A stretch of DNA of 64,000 nt, taken from the NCBI GenBank assembly GCA_009844425.1, contig VYBN01000003.1, forward strand, positions 94,083-158,082. The letters run 5' to 3'. Below are positions 44,081-52,208 of the stretch, piece after piece. The notes beneath the pieces are model-generated. The model was not told the origin of the DNA and ran no database searches. It saw only the letters and a list, made by a program, of their open reading frames with translations. This DNA comes from Gammaproteobacteria bacterium (GTDB taxonomy: Bacteria > Pseudomonadota > Gammaproteobacteria > Steroidobacterales > Foliamicaceae). The stretch's first letter is position 1. Each line of letters starts with the position of its first letter. The position numbers and the translations under genes were made by a program.

Positions 44081-44917
44081 TCAGCCGATCGGGGCGAGCA
44101 GCTCCGGGGCGGTGACCAGTTGCCGTACGCCGTGCGACTTGGTTTCGTTGAACACGTTGCCCTGCTCGGCCCAGCGGTGCAGGGAGTTGATGTCGAGCCT
44201 GGCGCACTGAGGCCGCACGCTCCAGGTGACCCGCACGGGCGAACAATTGCTCTGATCGTACGAAGGGCCGGTAGTGGAGCCGCGGAACAGCACCGGCTGG
44301 CCGGTCGTGGCGGGAATCATCATTGCCTGGTGCAGGCCATCGATCATGTTTCCGCCATAGGCCATTGTCGTGAAATCCAGCGCCTGCGGATCGTTCACCA
44401 CCAGGAACACTTGCGCTTCGACGCGCAGGAGCGGGTCGGCGCAACCGTCGGGCACGCAGGAGCCCAGGCCTTCTCCGGGTGTCGCGGCGCATGAGGTATG
44501 CACCCAATGCACTTCGATGGTGTCGCCGGGCTTCACGCCCTTGTAGGCGCCCTCGGCGGGAGCCAGCTCCGCATCGCTGAGTTCGGCCGACGCGTTGCAG
44601 GCGTATCCGCCATCGTCCGCATCGCTCACAAACACGCTGAACCCGGGACCCTTGTGCTCCGCGTTGGTGTGCGTATGGAGGTTGCACAGGTTCATTTCGC
44701 CCGCTTCCGGAGCCAGCGGGAAGGACTCCGTGTTCAGTCCGAAGACGCTGCTGATGTCGCGCGGCGTCTGCGGTCCCATATCGAGGCAAAGCGCCGCTTC
44801 GCCTACGGCTTCGGTGCCGGCGGCAGGCGCCGGATCGGCGGATTCGGACACCGGTTCGCCGGCGCAGCCGGCAACCAGCATGGCAATGGCCAGGCTCACG
44901 GGCAAGGGTGCACGCAT
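44081..44917 (-). CDS. Delta-class carbonic anhydrase-like lipoprotein
   Basis: The 278-residue protein begins MRAPLPVSLAIAMLVAGC, a lipoprotein signal with lipobox LVAGC, so it is anchored to a membrane facing the periplasm. EMNLCNLHTHTNAEHKGPGF and DTIEVHWVHTSC carry closely spaced His and Cys residues as in delta-class carbonic anhydrases, where histidines bind zinc. GLGSCVPDGC and LRVEAQVFLVVND also fit my recollection of bacterial members. If right, it would interconvert CO2 and bicarbonate in the periplasm. GGGAGA precedes the ATG. The family call is from memory of motifs, not a search. Confidence 0.68.
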   Translation of the reverse strand: MRAPLPVSLAIAMLVAGCAGEPVSESADPAPAAGTEAVGEAALCLDMGPQTPRDISSVFGLNTESFPLAPEAGEMNLCNLHTHTNAEHKGPGFSVFVSDADDGGYACNASAELSDAELAPAEGAYKGVKPGDTIEVHWVHTSCAATPGEGLGSCVPDGCADPLLRVEAQVFLVVNDPQALDFTTMAYGGNMIDGLHQAMMIPATTGQPVLFRGSTTGPSYDQSNCSPVRVTWSVRPQCARLDINSLHRWAEQGNVFNETKSHGVRQLVTAPELLAPIG

Positions 44918-44966
44918 GAAGATGTCTCCCAAAGTCACTTTGAAGGGCAGTATAGTCCGACGCCCC

Positions 44967-45031
44967 TGGGAGCGAGGGCATGTCCCTCGCGGCGTCCCGC
45001 CCTCGTGGAGGACGAGACGTCCTCGCTCCAC
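44967..45031. repeat. GC-rich palindromic repeat, second family
   Basis: It contains CGAGGG-CATGT-CCCTCG, then GGCGTCCCGCCCTC, then GTGGAG...CTCCAC around AGGACG/CGTCCT. Outer ends TGGGAGCGAGG and CCTCGCTCCA also pair. Over its first 38 bases it matches the minus-strand sequence of the copy at 35171 with few differences. It ends ten bases from the stop of the VOC remnant. Confidence 0.65.
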
Positions 45032-45040
45032 GGAATCCGG

Positions 45041-45151
45041 CTATCCGGGTCGCTGGTTGACTTCGAGGATGAATCCGTCGGGATCGAATATCGTCATTGA
45101 CCGCTCCACGCTTCGAACCACCAGCGTGGTCCGCTTGACTACCGTGCTCAT
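45041..45151 (-). pseudogene. VOC/glyoxalase-family gene reduced to 36 codons by internal deletion
   Basis: The frame encodes MSTVVKRTTLVVRSVERS joined directly to MTIFDPDGFILEVNQRPG. The first part matches the opening strand of VOC (glyoxalase/bleomycin-resistance) proteins and the second the typical C-terminal DPDGxxxE block. The roughly 100 residues normally between them are absent, and the join is in frame. The ATG overlaps the dihydroorotase stop (ATGA) and has AGGGAG upstream, so it is still translatable. A repeat element lies just downstream. It cannot fold as a VOC domain. Confidence 0.72.
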
Positions 45152-46515
45152 GAATTCTCCCTTGAATTGCAGACCAGCGCCCGCCCCGACGGCGGGCCGG
45201 ACAGTTTGCCGTCGCTCCACGCGATTGTGCCGTTTACAAACGTCGTGTCGACGCGGGCGTCGAAGCGGTGGCCTTCCAGCGGCGACCAGCCGCACTTGTA
45301 GAGCAGGCTCTTGCTGTCCACTTGCTGTCCGCCCTGCGGATCAACCAGCACGCAATCCGCGTAATGGCCTTCGCGCAGAAAGCCGCGATCGGCGATACCG
45401 TACAGGCGAGCTGGAGCGTGACAGGCTGCCTCGACCGCACGCTCGACCGTGAAATGGCTGGCGCGGGCCAGGTCCAGCAGCATGAGCAGCGAATGCTGGA
45501 CCAGCGGGAGGCCGGCGGGCGCGCTCAGGTAGTCGCCCGACTTCTCCTGAGCGGTGTGCGGCGCATGATCGGTAGCGATCACGCTGATGCGGCCGTCGGC
45601 AAGCGCTTGCCGCAGCGCATCGCGGTCAGTGGCGGACTTGATCGAGGGATTGCACTTGATCCGGTGTCCCAGGCGCTCGTAGTCCCCCTGGTCAAACCAC
45701 AGGTGATGCACGCAGACTTCCGCCGTTACGCTGCCGGCGCTGCGGAGATCTTCCTCAGGATCGAACTGATCGAGTTCCTTCGCCGTGGTCAGGTGCAGCA
45801 CGTGCAGCTTTGCGCCGTGCTTGCGGGCCAGCGACACGGCCAGGCTGGAAGAGCGGTAGCAGCATTCCGCATCGCGGATATCGGCATGCGCGGCCGCCGG
45901 AATCTCTCCGCCGTAGGTTTCTTTCGCCCGGGCCAGTTGTTCTTCGATACGCGTGCGGTCCTCGCAATGGGTCGCGATCAGTACCGGGCAGTTCGCGAAG
46001 ATGCGCTCGAGCGCCGCGGGGTTCTCCACCAGCAGGTCTCCGGTGGAGGGCCCCATGAAGACCTTTACGCCGCAGGCCTCGCTGGCCTTCAGCGCCTGGA
46101 TTTCCTCAATATTGCTTTCGGTGGCTCCCAGGTAGAAGGCGTGGTTTCCCCAGGCGCGGCCATTGGCGGCGGCGTACTTGGCGGCGAGTCTTTCCCGGGT
46201 GACGGTGGCGGGCGAAACGTTGGGCATGTCCATGAAGCTCGTTACGCCGCCGGCCACGGCCGCCGCCGATTCACTGGCGATGTTGCCCTTGTGCACGTGC
46301 CCCGGCTCGCGGAAATGCACCTGGTCGTCGATCAGTCCGGGCAGCAGCCACAGGCCCGTGGCATCGATCTCCACGGCGCCCGTCCGCACCCTCGGCGAGC
46401 CGCCGATCTGCTCGATGCGCTCGCCCCGGATCAGAACGTCCAGCTCGGACCGCCTTCCTTCGTTGATCAGGGTCGCGCCCCGAATCACGGTGTCGCCGCG
46501 CCCCTGCGCGGCCAT
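45148..46515 (-). CDS. Dihydroorotase-family amidohydrolase
   Basis: The 455-residue cyclic amidohydrolase has LPGLIDDQVHFREPGHVHKG (metal HxH plus Arg), GVTSFMDMPN, ATHCEDRTRI, LHVLHLTT and ATDHAPHT (last metal Asp). The carbamylated-Lys position would lie in CGVKVFMGPSTGD. This is the type I dihydroorotase/allantoinase branch. Adjacency to a nitrilase-fold gene could point to hydantoin or ureide catabolism instead of pyrimidine synthesis. ATG 46515 is 5 bases after the upstream stop. Confidence 0.85.
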   Translation of the reverse strand: MAAQGRGDTVIRGATLINEGRRSELDVLIRGERIEQIGGSPRVRTGAVEIDATGLWLLPGLIDDQVHFREPGHVHKGNIASESAAAVAGGVTSFMDMPNVSPATVTRERLAAKYAAANGRAWGNHAFYLGATESNIEEIQALKASEACGVKVFMGPSTGDLLVENPAALERIFANCPVLIATHCEDRTRIEEQLARAKETYGGEIPAAAHADIRDAECCYRSSSLAVSLARKHGAKLHVLHLTTAKELDQFDPEEDLRSAGSVTAEVCVHHLWFDQGDYERLGHRIKCNPSIKSATDRDALRQALADGRISVIATDHAPHTAQEKSGDYLSAPAGLPLVQHSLLMLLDLARASHFTVERAVEAACHAPARLYGIADRGFLREGHYADCVLVDPQGGQQVDSKSLLYKCGWSPLEGHRFDARVDTTFVNGTIAWSDGKLSGPPSGRALVCNSRENS

Positions 46516-46520
46516 CGAAC

Positions 46521-47582
46521 TCAAAGCAGACCGTCCTTGGCGAGCCGCTCGATGTCCGCGGCCAGGCCGGCGCGCAGTTCGCCGACTTCCGGCGTTCGAA
46601 CGCCCCCGTCCGCATCGAGCAGGCTTCTGCCGGTGCGCATGACCCGCTCCGCGTAGGTAGAGGCAAATGCCTGCATCGGCATTCTCACCAGCGTGTTGGT
46701 CATGCCTCCCATGCGCCTGCGGGCGCGCAGGGCCGCCAGGTCCAGGCAGGCATGCGCGACCATGCTTTCGCCGCCGGGGGCCGCTTCGGCCAGTACATGA
46801 CCCTCGAAGTCCACCACCTTGGACATGCCCGTGGTGGAATGCGAGGGGATCGCCAGGTTTTCCAGCCAGGCCGAATTGGCGCTCACAACGTAGGCGATGT
46901 TCTCCACCGCCCGCGAGCGCCTTGCCAGTTCCTTGCCGGTATTGCGGTTGCTGCCCGCCTCGCTGGTCGGATGCACGAATACCTCCGCGCCGCGCACGGC
47001 GTGGGCGCGGGCGATCTCCGGATAGAGGATTTCCTCGGAGGCGATCGCGGCGATGCGACCCAGCGGCGTGTCGGCCACCGGAAATACGCCGTCCTCGCCG
47101 TACAGGTCCAGGTAGGCATCCCACACGTCGAAGGGCGTGGGGGCATTCAGCGAAATCATGCGCCTATAGCGCAATATGACGTCGCCGGACGGATCGATGA
47201 GAAAGCAGGTCTGGAAGAACAACTCCGGAAAGGCCGGGTCGGTTTCGTAGCAATTGCCCGCCAGGTAAATGGAATGGCGAACGGCAATCTTCGACAGTTC
47301 CTCGTATTCCTCGCCTTTCGGGTCCAGCGCCGCATTGTGCCGCCACTGTTCGATCGGCGCGCCCAGCGGGAAGCCGGTCAACGAATACTCGGGCAGTACG
47401 ACGAGCCGCGGAGCCTCTCCAATGTATTGGAGCGTGAAGGCGCAGCCTCCGGCAACCGAGCGCGCGGTGCGCTTGAGGTTCGTGCGCATCAACTCGCGCG
47501 CCTCCTCCCGGGTCTCGCACTCGCTGACCGTCAGCGAGCCGGTCTGCAAGGCAAGGGCGGTGTATCGATCCAGATCAGCCAT
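46521..47582 (-). CDS. Nitrilase-fold protein with altered catalytic residues
   Basis: The 353-residue protein resembles carbon-nitrogen hydrolases (beta-ureidopropionase/N-carbamoyl amidase type). The Glu is present in VVLPEYSLTGFPLG. The Lys motif, usually YRK, reads YRRM. The nucleophile motif, usually CYDxxFPE, reads ASEEILYPE with Ser in the Cys position. Two of three catalytic residues are thus changed, so hydrolysis is doubtful. VHPTSEAGSNRNTG and RAVENIAYVVSAN are conserved fold elements. ATG 47582 was chosen. It is 5 bases upstream of the dihydroorotase-like gene. Confidence 0.8.
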   Translation of the reverse strand: MADLDRYTALALQTGSLTVSECETREEARELMRTNLKRTARSVAGGCAFTLQYIGEAPRLVVLPEYSLTGFPLGAPIEQWRHNAALDPKGEEYEELSKIAVRHSIYLAGNCYETDPAFPELFFQTCFLIDPSGDVILRYRRMISLNAPTPFDVWDAYLDLYGEDGVFPVADTPLGRIAAIASEEILYPEIARAHAVRGAEVFVHPTSEAGSNRNTGKELARRSRAVENIAYVVSANSAWLENLAIPSHSTTGMSKVVDFEGHVLAEAAPGGESMVAHACLDLAALRARRRMGGMTNTLVRMPMQAFASTYAERVMRTGRSLLDADGGVRTPEVGELRAGLAADIERLAKDGLL

Positions 47583-47635
47583 GGCCCAATTATCGCCGTT
47601 CAAGGCCACTCATGTAAGTGAGCATGTCACGCTAT

Positions 47636-47656
47636 GCGGAAACGCCTTGTTTCCGC
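47636..47656. other. Short perfect hairpin, possible weak terminator
   Basis: GCGGAAAC-GCCTT-GTTTCCGC has an 8-bp stem and a 5-base loop, 12 bases beyond the cyclotransferase stop and about 54 bases before the nitrilase-fold gene start. No T-run follows on either strand, so termination would need another factor. Confidence 0.45.
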
Positions 47657-47667
47657 GCCTAGCCCGC

Positions 47668-48243
47668 TCACGTAAGAAGCTTCCGATAGTCCCGATGTCC
47701 GGCCAAGGCGAGTACGCGTATCGCCTCGCAGCGCGATGAACGATCTACCATGGGATCGGGTATCCAGTTCTCGCTCCTCAACGCCGCAACATGTTCGACG
47801 TCGAGTTCGTGACCAAGAGCTCCGGCGATGACGAGCGCTAGATACCAGTCGTACGCATCGAGACTCGGCTCGGGTAACTTGGCAAGGTAGGTTACGGCCC
47901 GGACCTTTCGGCCGTCGGATCGGAAGACCGGAAATGCTTTACGTCGATCGTAGCCGTTCGGAAACCCTTCCGCGCGGTCGAGCGCATCGCTCTGCGCGCT
48001 CGGAATCTCGAACAGCACACCAGGCGTTCGCCGGCCTGGGGCGTGGCGGAGCGTTGCCTTCCCGGATCCGTCGCAGCTTAACTTGCTGAATTCGATCATT
48101 CGGTCATTCGCATAAGCAATGCCGACAGGATCAGCACCGTCACAGCGTCGCTTCAGGCGCGCCGTCAACATGTTCGAGCCGTAAGCGAAGTAGAGAAAGG
48201 TCAGATCCAGGCTCCTTCGTTTCGAGTGAGTCGTTTTCCGCAT
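47668..48243 (-). CDS. Gamma-glutamylcyclotransferase-like protein
   Basis: The protein of about 191 residues belongs to the GGCT/AIG2-like fold, which cyclises gamma-glutamyl groups to 5-oxoproline. FLYFAYGSNMLTARLKRRC is the substrate-binding YGSN motif, GVLFEIP follows, and LDRAEGFPNGYDRRK carries the expected catalytic Glu. Several starts are possible; ATG 48243 gives a short lead to YGSN, and ATG 48300 would add 19 residues. Codon use is less GC-rich than leftward genes, matching the restriction island to the right. Confidence 0.82.
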   Translation of the reverse strand: MRKTTHSKRRSLDLTFLYFAYGSNMLTARLKRRCDGADPVGIAYANDRMIEFSKLSCDGSGKATLRHAPGRRTPGVLFEIPSAQSDALDRAEGFPNGYDRRKAFPVFRSDGRKVRAVTYLAKLPEPSLDAYDWYLALVIAGALGHELDVEHVAALRSENWIPDPMVDRSSRCEAIRVLALAGHRDYRKLLT

Positions 48244-48395
48244 TCTTGCACATTGATCCTGGCCTGATGGTTGCATCGAAATGAAGAATAAAATTCGCAC
48301 TTCGGATTATCAGAGGGCAAAAGCATAGCCAGCATCACGATCCGCCGACCTTCAACTGGGCTTGACTCGATGACCATGCCGCTGGACGCGAAGGT

Positions 48396-48412
48396 ATGAC
48401 TTTCGAAGTCAT
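48396..48412. promoter_or_regulatory. Palindrome upstream of hsdR (possible operator)
   Basis: ATGACTT-TCG-AAGTCAT is a 7-bp inverted repeat with a 3-base centre, 19 bases before the hsdR ATG. The GACT...AGTC half-sites resemble operators of restriction-modification controller proteins, but no controller gene is visible here. It could also be a leader-RNA hairpin limiting translation. Confidence 0.4.
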
Positions 48413-48430
48413 CAATCCTTGTACAGTTGG

Positions 48431-50572
48431 ATGAGCGGAACGACCGAAGCGTTCGCGCGCGTTAAGATCGACGCGCTTCTCAAGGACGCGGGCTGGAACC
48501 TAACCGACGGATCGAGTGTTCTGTTCGAGCACGCGCTGCCGGACGGCACACTGGCTGACTATGTGCTCTGCGACCGGCAGGGTCGACCCATGGCGGCGCT
48601 CGAAGCCAAGCGCGCGAGTACCGATCCCATTACGGCACAAGATCAGGGCCGACACTACGCCGAGCAACTCGGCGTGCCCTATGTCTTCCTGTCGAATGGA
48701 GAGGAAGTGCGGTTCCTGGATCGGGAGATCGATGCCCACGCTCGCCAGATCGCTGGCTTCTACGCGCAGGACGATCTGGAGCGGAGGATTGCCGCGCGTC
48801 GAATCCGACGCGATCTCTCCACGGTCGCGATTGACAAAAAGATCATTGATCGCGACTACCAGATCGAATGTATCGAAGCGCTGTCCGCCGAAGTCTCCAA
48901 TGGGCGGCGCAAGCTGCTGGTCGAAATGGCCACCGGAACCGGCAAGACGCGCACAGCGGCGGCTTTCATCAAGCGGTTATTCGAGGCGGGCATAGTCACC
49001 CGCGTCCTATTCCTTGTTGACCGGATCGCTCTAGCCCGTCAGGCTGAGGACGCCTTCATCGACCATCTCGGGGACTATCCGTGTCACGTTCTGCGGCCCG
49101 GCCGCGGTTTCGACCGTGCCAAGCGCATCACGATAGCCACGCTGCAAACCATGATTGCGGAATACCGCGATCTCTCGCCAGGCTACTTTGACCTTGTCAT
49201 CACCGACGAATGCCATCGCTCGATCTACGGTAAATGGAGCGGTGTGCTACGGCACTTCGACGGCCTCCAGCTCGGCCTGACAGCCACGCCCTGCACGTTG
49301 GACGCAGACCAGCTCCCCGATCCAGAGGACGGCCTTTTCGTGCGCGATACGCTACGTTTCTTCGAACTCAGCAAGCCGACCTTCCAATACCTGTTGCGCC
49401 GGGCCATCAAGCAGGGCCACCTGGTGCCCTACCGCATCTACAAGGCGATTACGGTGAAGACCGCTGCCGAAGACGGCTTTACGGTTCGCCGTGATGAACT
49501 CGACTGGAGCGCTATGGACAAGCGCGCGCGAGAGGAGTTCGACGACCTTTTCTCGGATTCGGATTCGATCACGGTGGATCCGAGGGCGCTGGAACGCAAG
49601 TTCACTATTCCCGAACGCAACCGCGCCTTGGTGCGCGAGTTCCGCGACGCACACGAGAAGGGCTTCATGGGCAGGGACGGCGTCCGACGCTGGCCAGCCT
49701 TGGGAAAGACCATCGTGTTCGCGGTGACCCGGCGGCATGCCGAGACGCTTGCGGAGATGTTCGATAGCCACTTCGCGGACTTGAAGCCGCACCCTACCGC
49801 GCGCTACGCCGACTTCGTAGTGAGCGACGTCGGCGGCGGACCGGCGCCCGACGCAAGCGCCGTCATAAAGCGCTTCAAGGAAGAGGATTTTCCGAGAATA
49901 CTCGTCAGCGTTAACATGCTGGATACGGGTTTCGACTGCCCGGAAGTAGTGAGCCTCGTTATGGCGCGATTCACGCGCAGTGCCATCCTCTACCGGCAGA
50001 TGCGCGGACGAGGAACGCGCAAGGCGCCGCACATCGGCAAGAAGAGCTTCACGATCTTCGATTTCGTCGGCGTGACTGATTTCCACGGGGACGACGATGG
50101 CGATATCGGGGGTGGGCCGATTCGCGACGTTGACCGACCAACAAGCCCTCCCACACCTCGGATGCTATTGACTCTCGATGTGGACGATCACATCGACCCG
50201 GAGAGCCGCGAGTGGCTCACGCTAGACGCGAACGGTCGTATCGTGCGCACACCAGAACACGAGGCGCGCGCCGCCGAGATCCGCGTGCGCTTCGAGGCAT
50301 GGCGAGGAGATCGCGAATTCAATACGGAGCAGGCTCGCTGGGCAGGGCTGATCGGAAGCCGAGTCGGGGCCGATGCGATGAAGATGGATGCCTTCGGCGC
50401 GTGGGATTTCGACGAACACCCGTTCGCCGCCCTGGGCGGCTACGATCAGGCCCGGCGCGTATTCGGCGGCGAGCAGTCCCTCGAGAGGCTGATCGCCGGT
50501 TTCAACGCGGCGGTGTTCGGCCAAGGGCAGGCAGGGAGCGGCCTCAAGAGTAGCGCCGCTAGGGAGCAATAA
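48431..50572 (+). CDS. hsdR: Type I restriction enzyme, R subunit
   Basis: The 713-residue subunit cleaves DNA after ATP-driven translocation. The nuclease domain has ADYVLCD...AALEAKRA (PD-(D/E)xK) near residues 35-62. The helicase motor has EMATGTGKTRTAAA (motif I), VITDECHRS (DEAH-like motif II), LGLTATP (III), MLDTGFDCP (V) and YRQMRGRGTRKA (VI). ATG 48431 is taken; a TTG at 48419 is in frame. It is followed four bases later by hsdM. It is shorter than EcoKI HsdR and compact like EcoR124-type relatives. Confidence 0.93.
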   Translation: MSGTTEAFARVKIDALLKDAGWNLTDGSSVLFEHALPDGTLADYVLCDRQGRPMAALEAKRASTDPITAQDQGRHYAEQLGVPYVFLSNGEEVRFLDREIDAHARQIAGFYAQDDLERRIAARRIRRDLSTVAIDKKIIDRDYQIECIEALSAEVSNGRRKLLVEMATGTGKTRTAAAFIKRLFEAGIVTRVLFLVDRIALARQAEDAFIDHLGDYPCHVLRPGRGFDRAKRITIATLQTMIAEYRDLSPGYFDLVITDECHRSIYGKWSGVLRHFDGLQLGLTATPCTLDADQLPDPEDGLFVRDTLRFFELSKPTFQYLLRRAIKQGHLVPYRIYKAITVKTAAEDGFTVRRDELDWSAMDKRAREEFDDLFSDSDSITVDPRALERKFTIPERNRALVREFRDAHEKGFMGRDGVRRWPALGKTIVFAVTRRHAETLAEMFDSHFADLKPHPTARYADFVVSDVGGGPAPDASAVIKRFKEEDFPRILVSVNMLDTGFDCPEVVSLVMARFTRSAILYRQMRGRGTRKAPHIGKKSFTIFDFVGVTDFHGDDDGDIGGGPIRDVDRPTSPPTPRMLLTLDVDDHIDPESREWLTLDANGRIVRTPEHEARAAEIRVRFEAWRGDREFNTEQARWAGLIGSRVGADAMKMDAFGAWDFDEHPFAALGGYDQARRVFGGEQSLERLIAGFNAAVFGQGQAGSGLKSSAAREQ

Positions 50573-50576
50573 CGGC

Positions 50577-52208
50577 ATGCCCATGACGCCTGAACTTCGG
50601 CACGGCATCGACCGCATCCGCGACTATCTGTTCGGTGGCGGTTATCCAAACCCGGCCCAAAACGCCGAACAACTCAGCTTTCTGATCTATTTCTACATGT
50701 ACGAAGCGGCAGACGCAGCCCGAGTGCGTGCGGCGCAAAGACCAGGTGCGACCGAATATGACAGCGCGTACGAAGGCGAATGGACCCTGTGCGACCCGCG
50801 CAACGCCCGTGAACCTGGCGCGGCGACTGTGTCACGCGAGCTTCTGCGCTGGTCGTCCTGGGCACACGCTCTGAACGGTGAACGGCTGGTTAACTGGGTG
50901 CGCGAGGAGGTCTTTGCCTTCCATGCCGGAATCGCAGCAGACGGTGTCACCAATTTCATGGACGGAGCTCGGCTGGTCATCGACGAACCGACTGTGCTAA
51001 CCCAAGTGGTCAGCCAGTTAAACGACCTGCATCTTGATCGAGTGGATGCGGACACCAAGGGCGACCTGTTCGAGCATGTGCTACGCCAGATTCGGCAGGC
51101 AGGCGAACTCGGCCAGTTCCGCACGCCACGCCATGTTATTCGCGCACTGGTGCGGCTGGTCGATCCCAGGATCGGCGAAACGATCTACGACCCGGCAGCA
51201 GGCACGGCGGGCTTCCTGGTCGGCGCGTGGGACCATATCCGGCTCGCCAACTCCTCGCCCGACGGAATCGAGGAAATCGATGCGGAGGGCAAGAACGTCC
51301 AGCGGGGCCTCGGCGACACGCTGAGCCGCGATGCCGTAAAGCAGTTGCACGAAGCCACTTTCTACGGAGCCGATGTGGACCCGCAAATGGTCCGCCTCGC
51401 CGCCATGAACCTGACCCTGCGCGGACTGGACCGGGTGAGAATCCTGCGCCGCGACGCGCTAACCCGCTCTCTCGACCGCGCGGCCAAGTCGGAACTCGGC
51501 TTCCCGGCGCGCGGCTTCGACGTCATCCTCGCCAACCCGCCGTTCTCCGGCAGGCTGGACAGAGACCGCATTGTCGAGGACGTGAAGATCGGACGCACAG
51601 CGCAGACCGAACTCCTGTTCCTGCAATACATGCTCAATCACCTGAAGGAAGGCGGGCGTTGCGGCGTAGTCGTGCCGGAGGGCGTGCTTTTCGGCTCCAG
51701 CGGCGCGCATAAGGAACTAAGGCGCAAACTGATAGAGAACAACACCGTAGAAGCGGTGCTGTCACTGCCGGGAGGCGTGTTCAATCCCTATTCGGGAGTC
51801 AAGACCTCAGTGCTGGTCTTCCGCAAGGGCGGTGCGACCGAGCGCGTGATGTTCCTCCACGCCGACAACGACGGCTTCAAGCTCGATGCCAACCACGACC
51901 AGCCGATCAAAGAAGATGACTTGCCCGGCCTGATCGAGGCGTTCCATGACCGCAAAGCACGATGGGCGGCATGGCGGGAAAGCGACTTGGATAAGGATTG
52001 GACCGAGAAATGGTGGTTCGCGGAAGCCGACGTAATCCGAGCCTCCGACTTTAACCTGAGCGCCAATCGGCATCGGCCGCAGAATATCGCAAATACCGAG
52101 CACCGAGATCCGCTGGAAATCTTGAAGGAGTTGCGGAGTATCGAAACGGAAATTCTGGGCGAGATTGACTTGCTGGTGGATGCCGTGCAGAAGGCTGTGC
52201 CGGAATGA
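50577..52208 (+). CDS. hsdM: Type I modification methylase, M subunit
   Basis: This 543-residue N6-adenine methyltransferase carries the usual N-terminal helical domain (AEQLSFLIYFYMYEAADAAR), motif I DPAAGTAGFLVGA, motif IV ILANPPFSGR (NPPF) and VVVPEGVLFGSSGAHKELRR. LPGGVFNPYSGVKTSVLVF is typical of HsdM. Its ATGA overlap with hsdS indicates translational coupling. With hsdS it would methylate a bipartite target. Confidence 0.95.
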   Translation: MPMTPELRHGIDRIRDYLFGGGYPNPAQNAEQLSFLIYFYMYEAADAARVRAAQRPGATEYDSAYEGEWTLCDPRNAREPGAATVSRELLRWSSWAHALNGERLVNWVREEVFAFHAGIAADGVTNFMDGARLVIDEPTVLTQVVSQLNDLHLDRVDADTKGDLFEHVLRQIRQAGELGQFRTPRHVIRALVRLVDPRIGETIYDPAAGTAGFLVGAWDHIRLANSSPDGIEEIDAEGKNVQRGLGDTLSRDAVKQLHEATFYGADVDPQMVRLAAMNLTLRGLDRVRILRRDALTRSLDRAAKSELGFPARGFDVILANPPFSGRLDRDRIVEDVKIGRTAQTELLFLQYMLNHLKEGGRCGVVVPEGVLFGSSGAHKELRRKLIENNTVEAVLSLPGGVFNPYSGVKTSVLVFRKGGATERVMFLHADNDGFKLDANHDQPIKEDDLPGLIEAFHDRKARWAAWRESDLDKDWTEKWWFAEADVIRASDFNLSANRHRPQNIANTEHRDPLEILKELRSIETEILGEIDLLVDAVQKAVPE

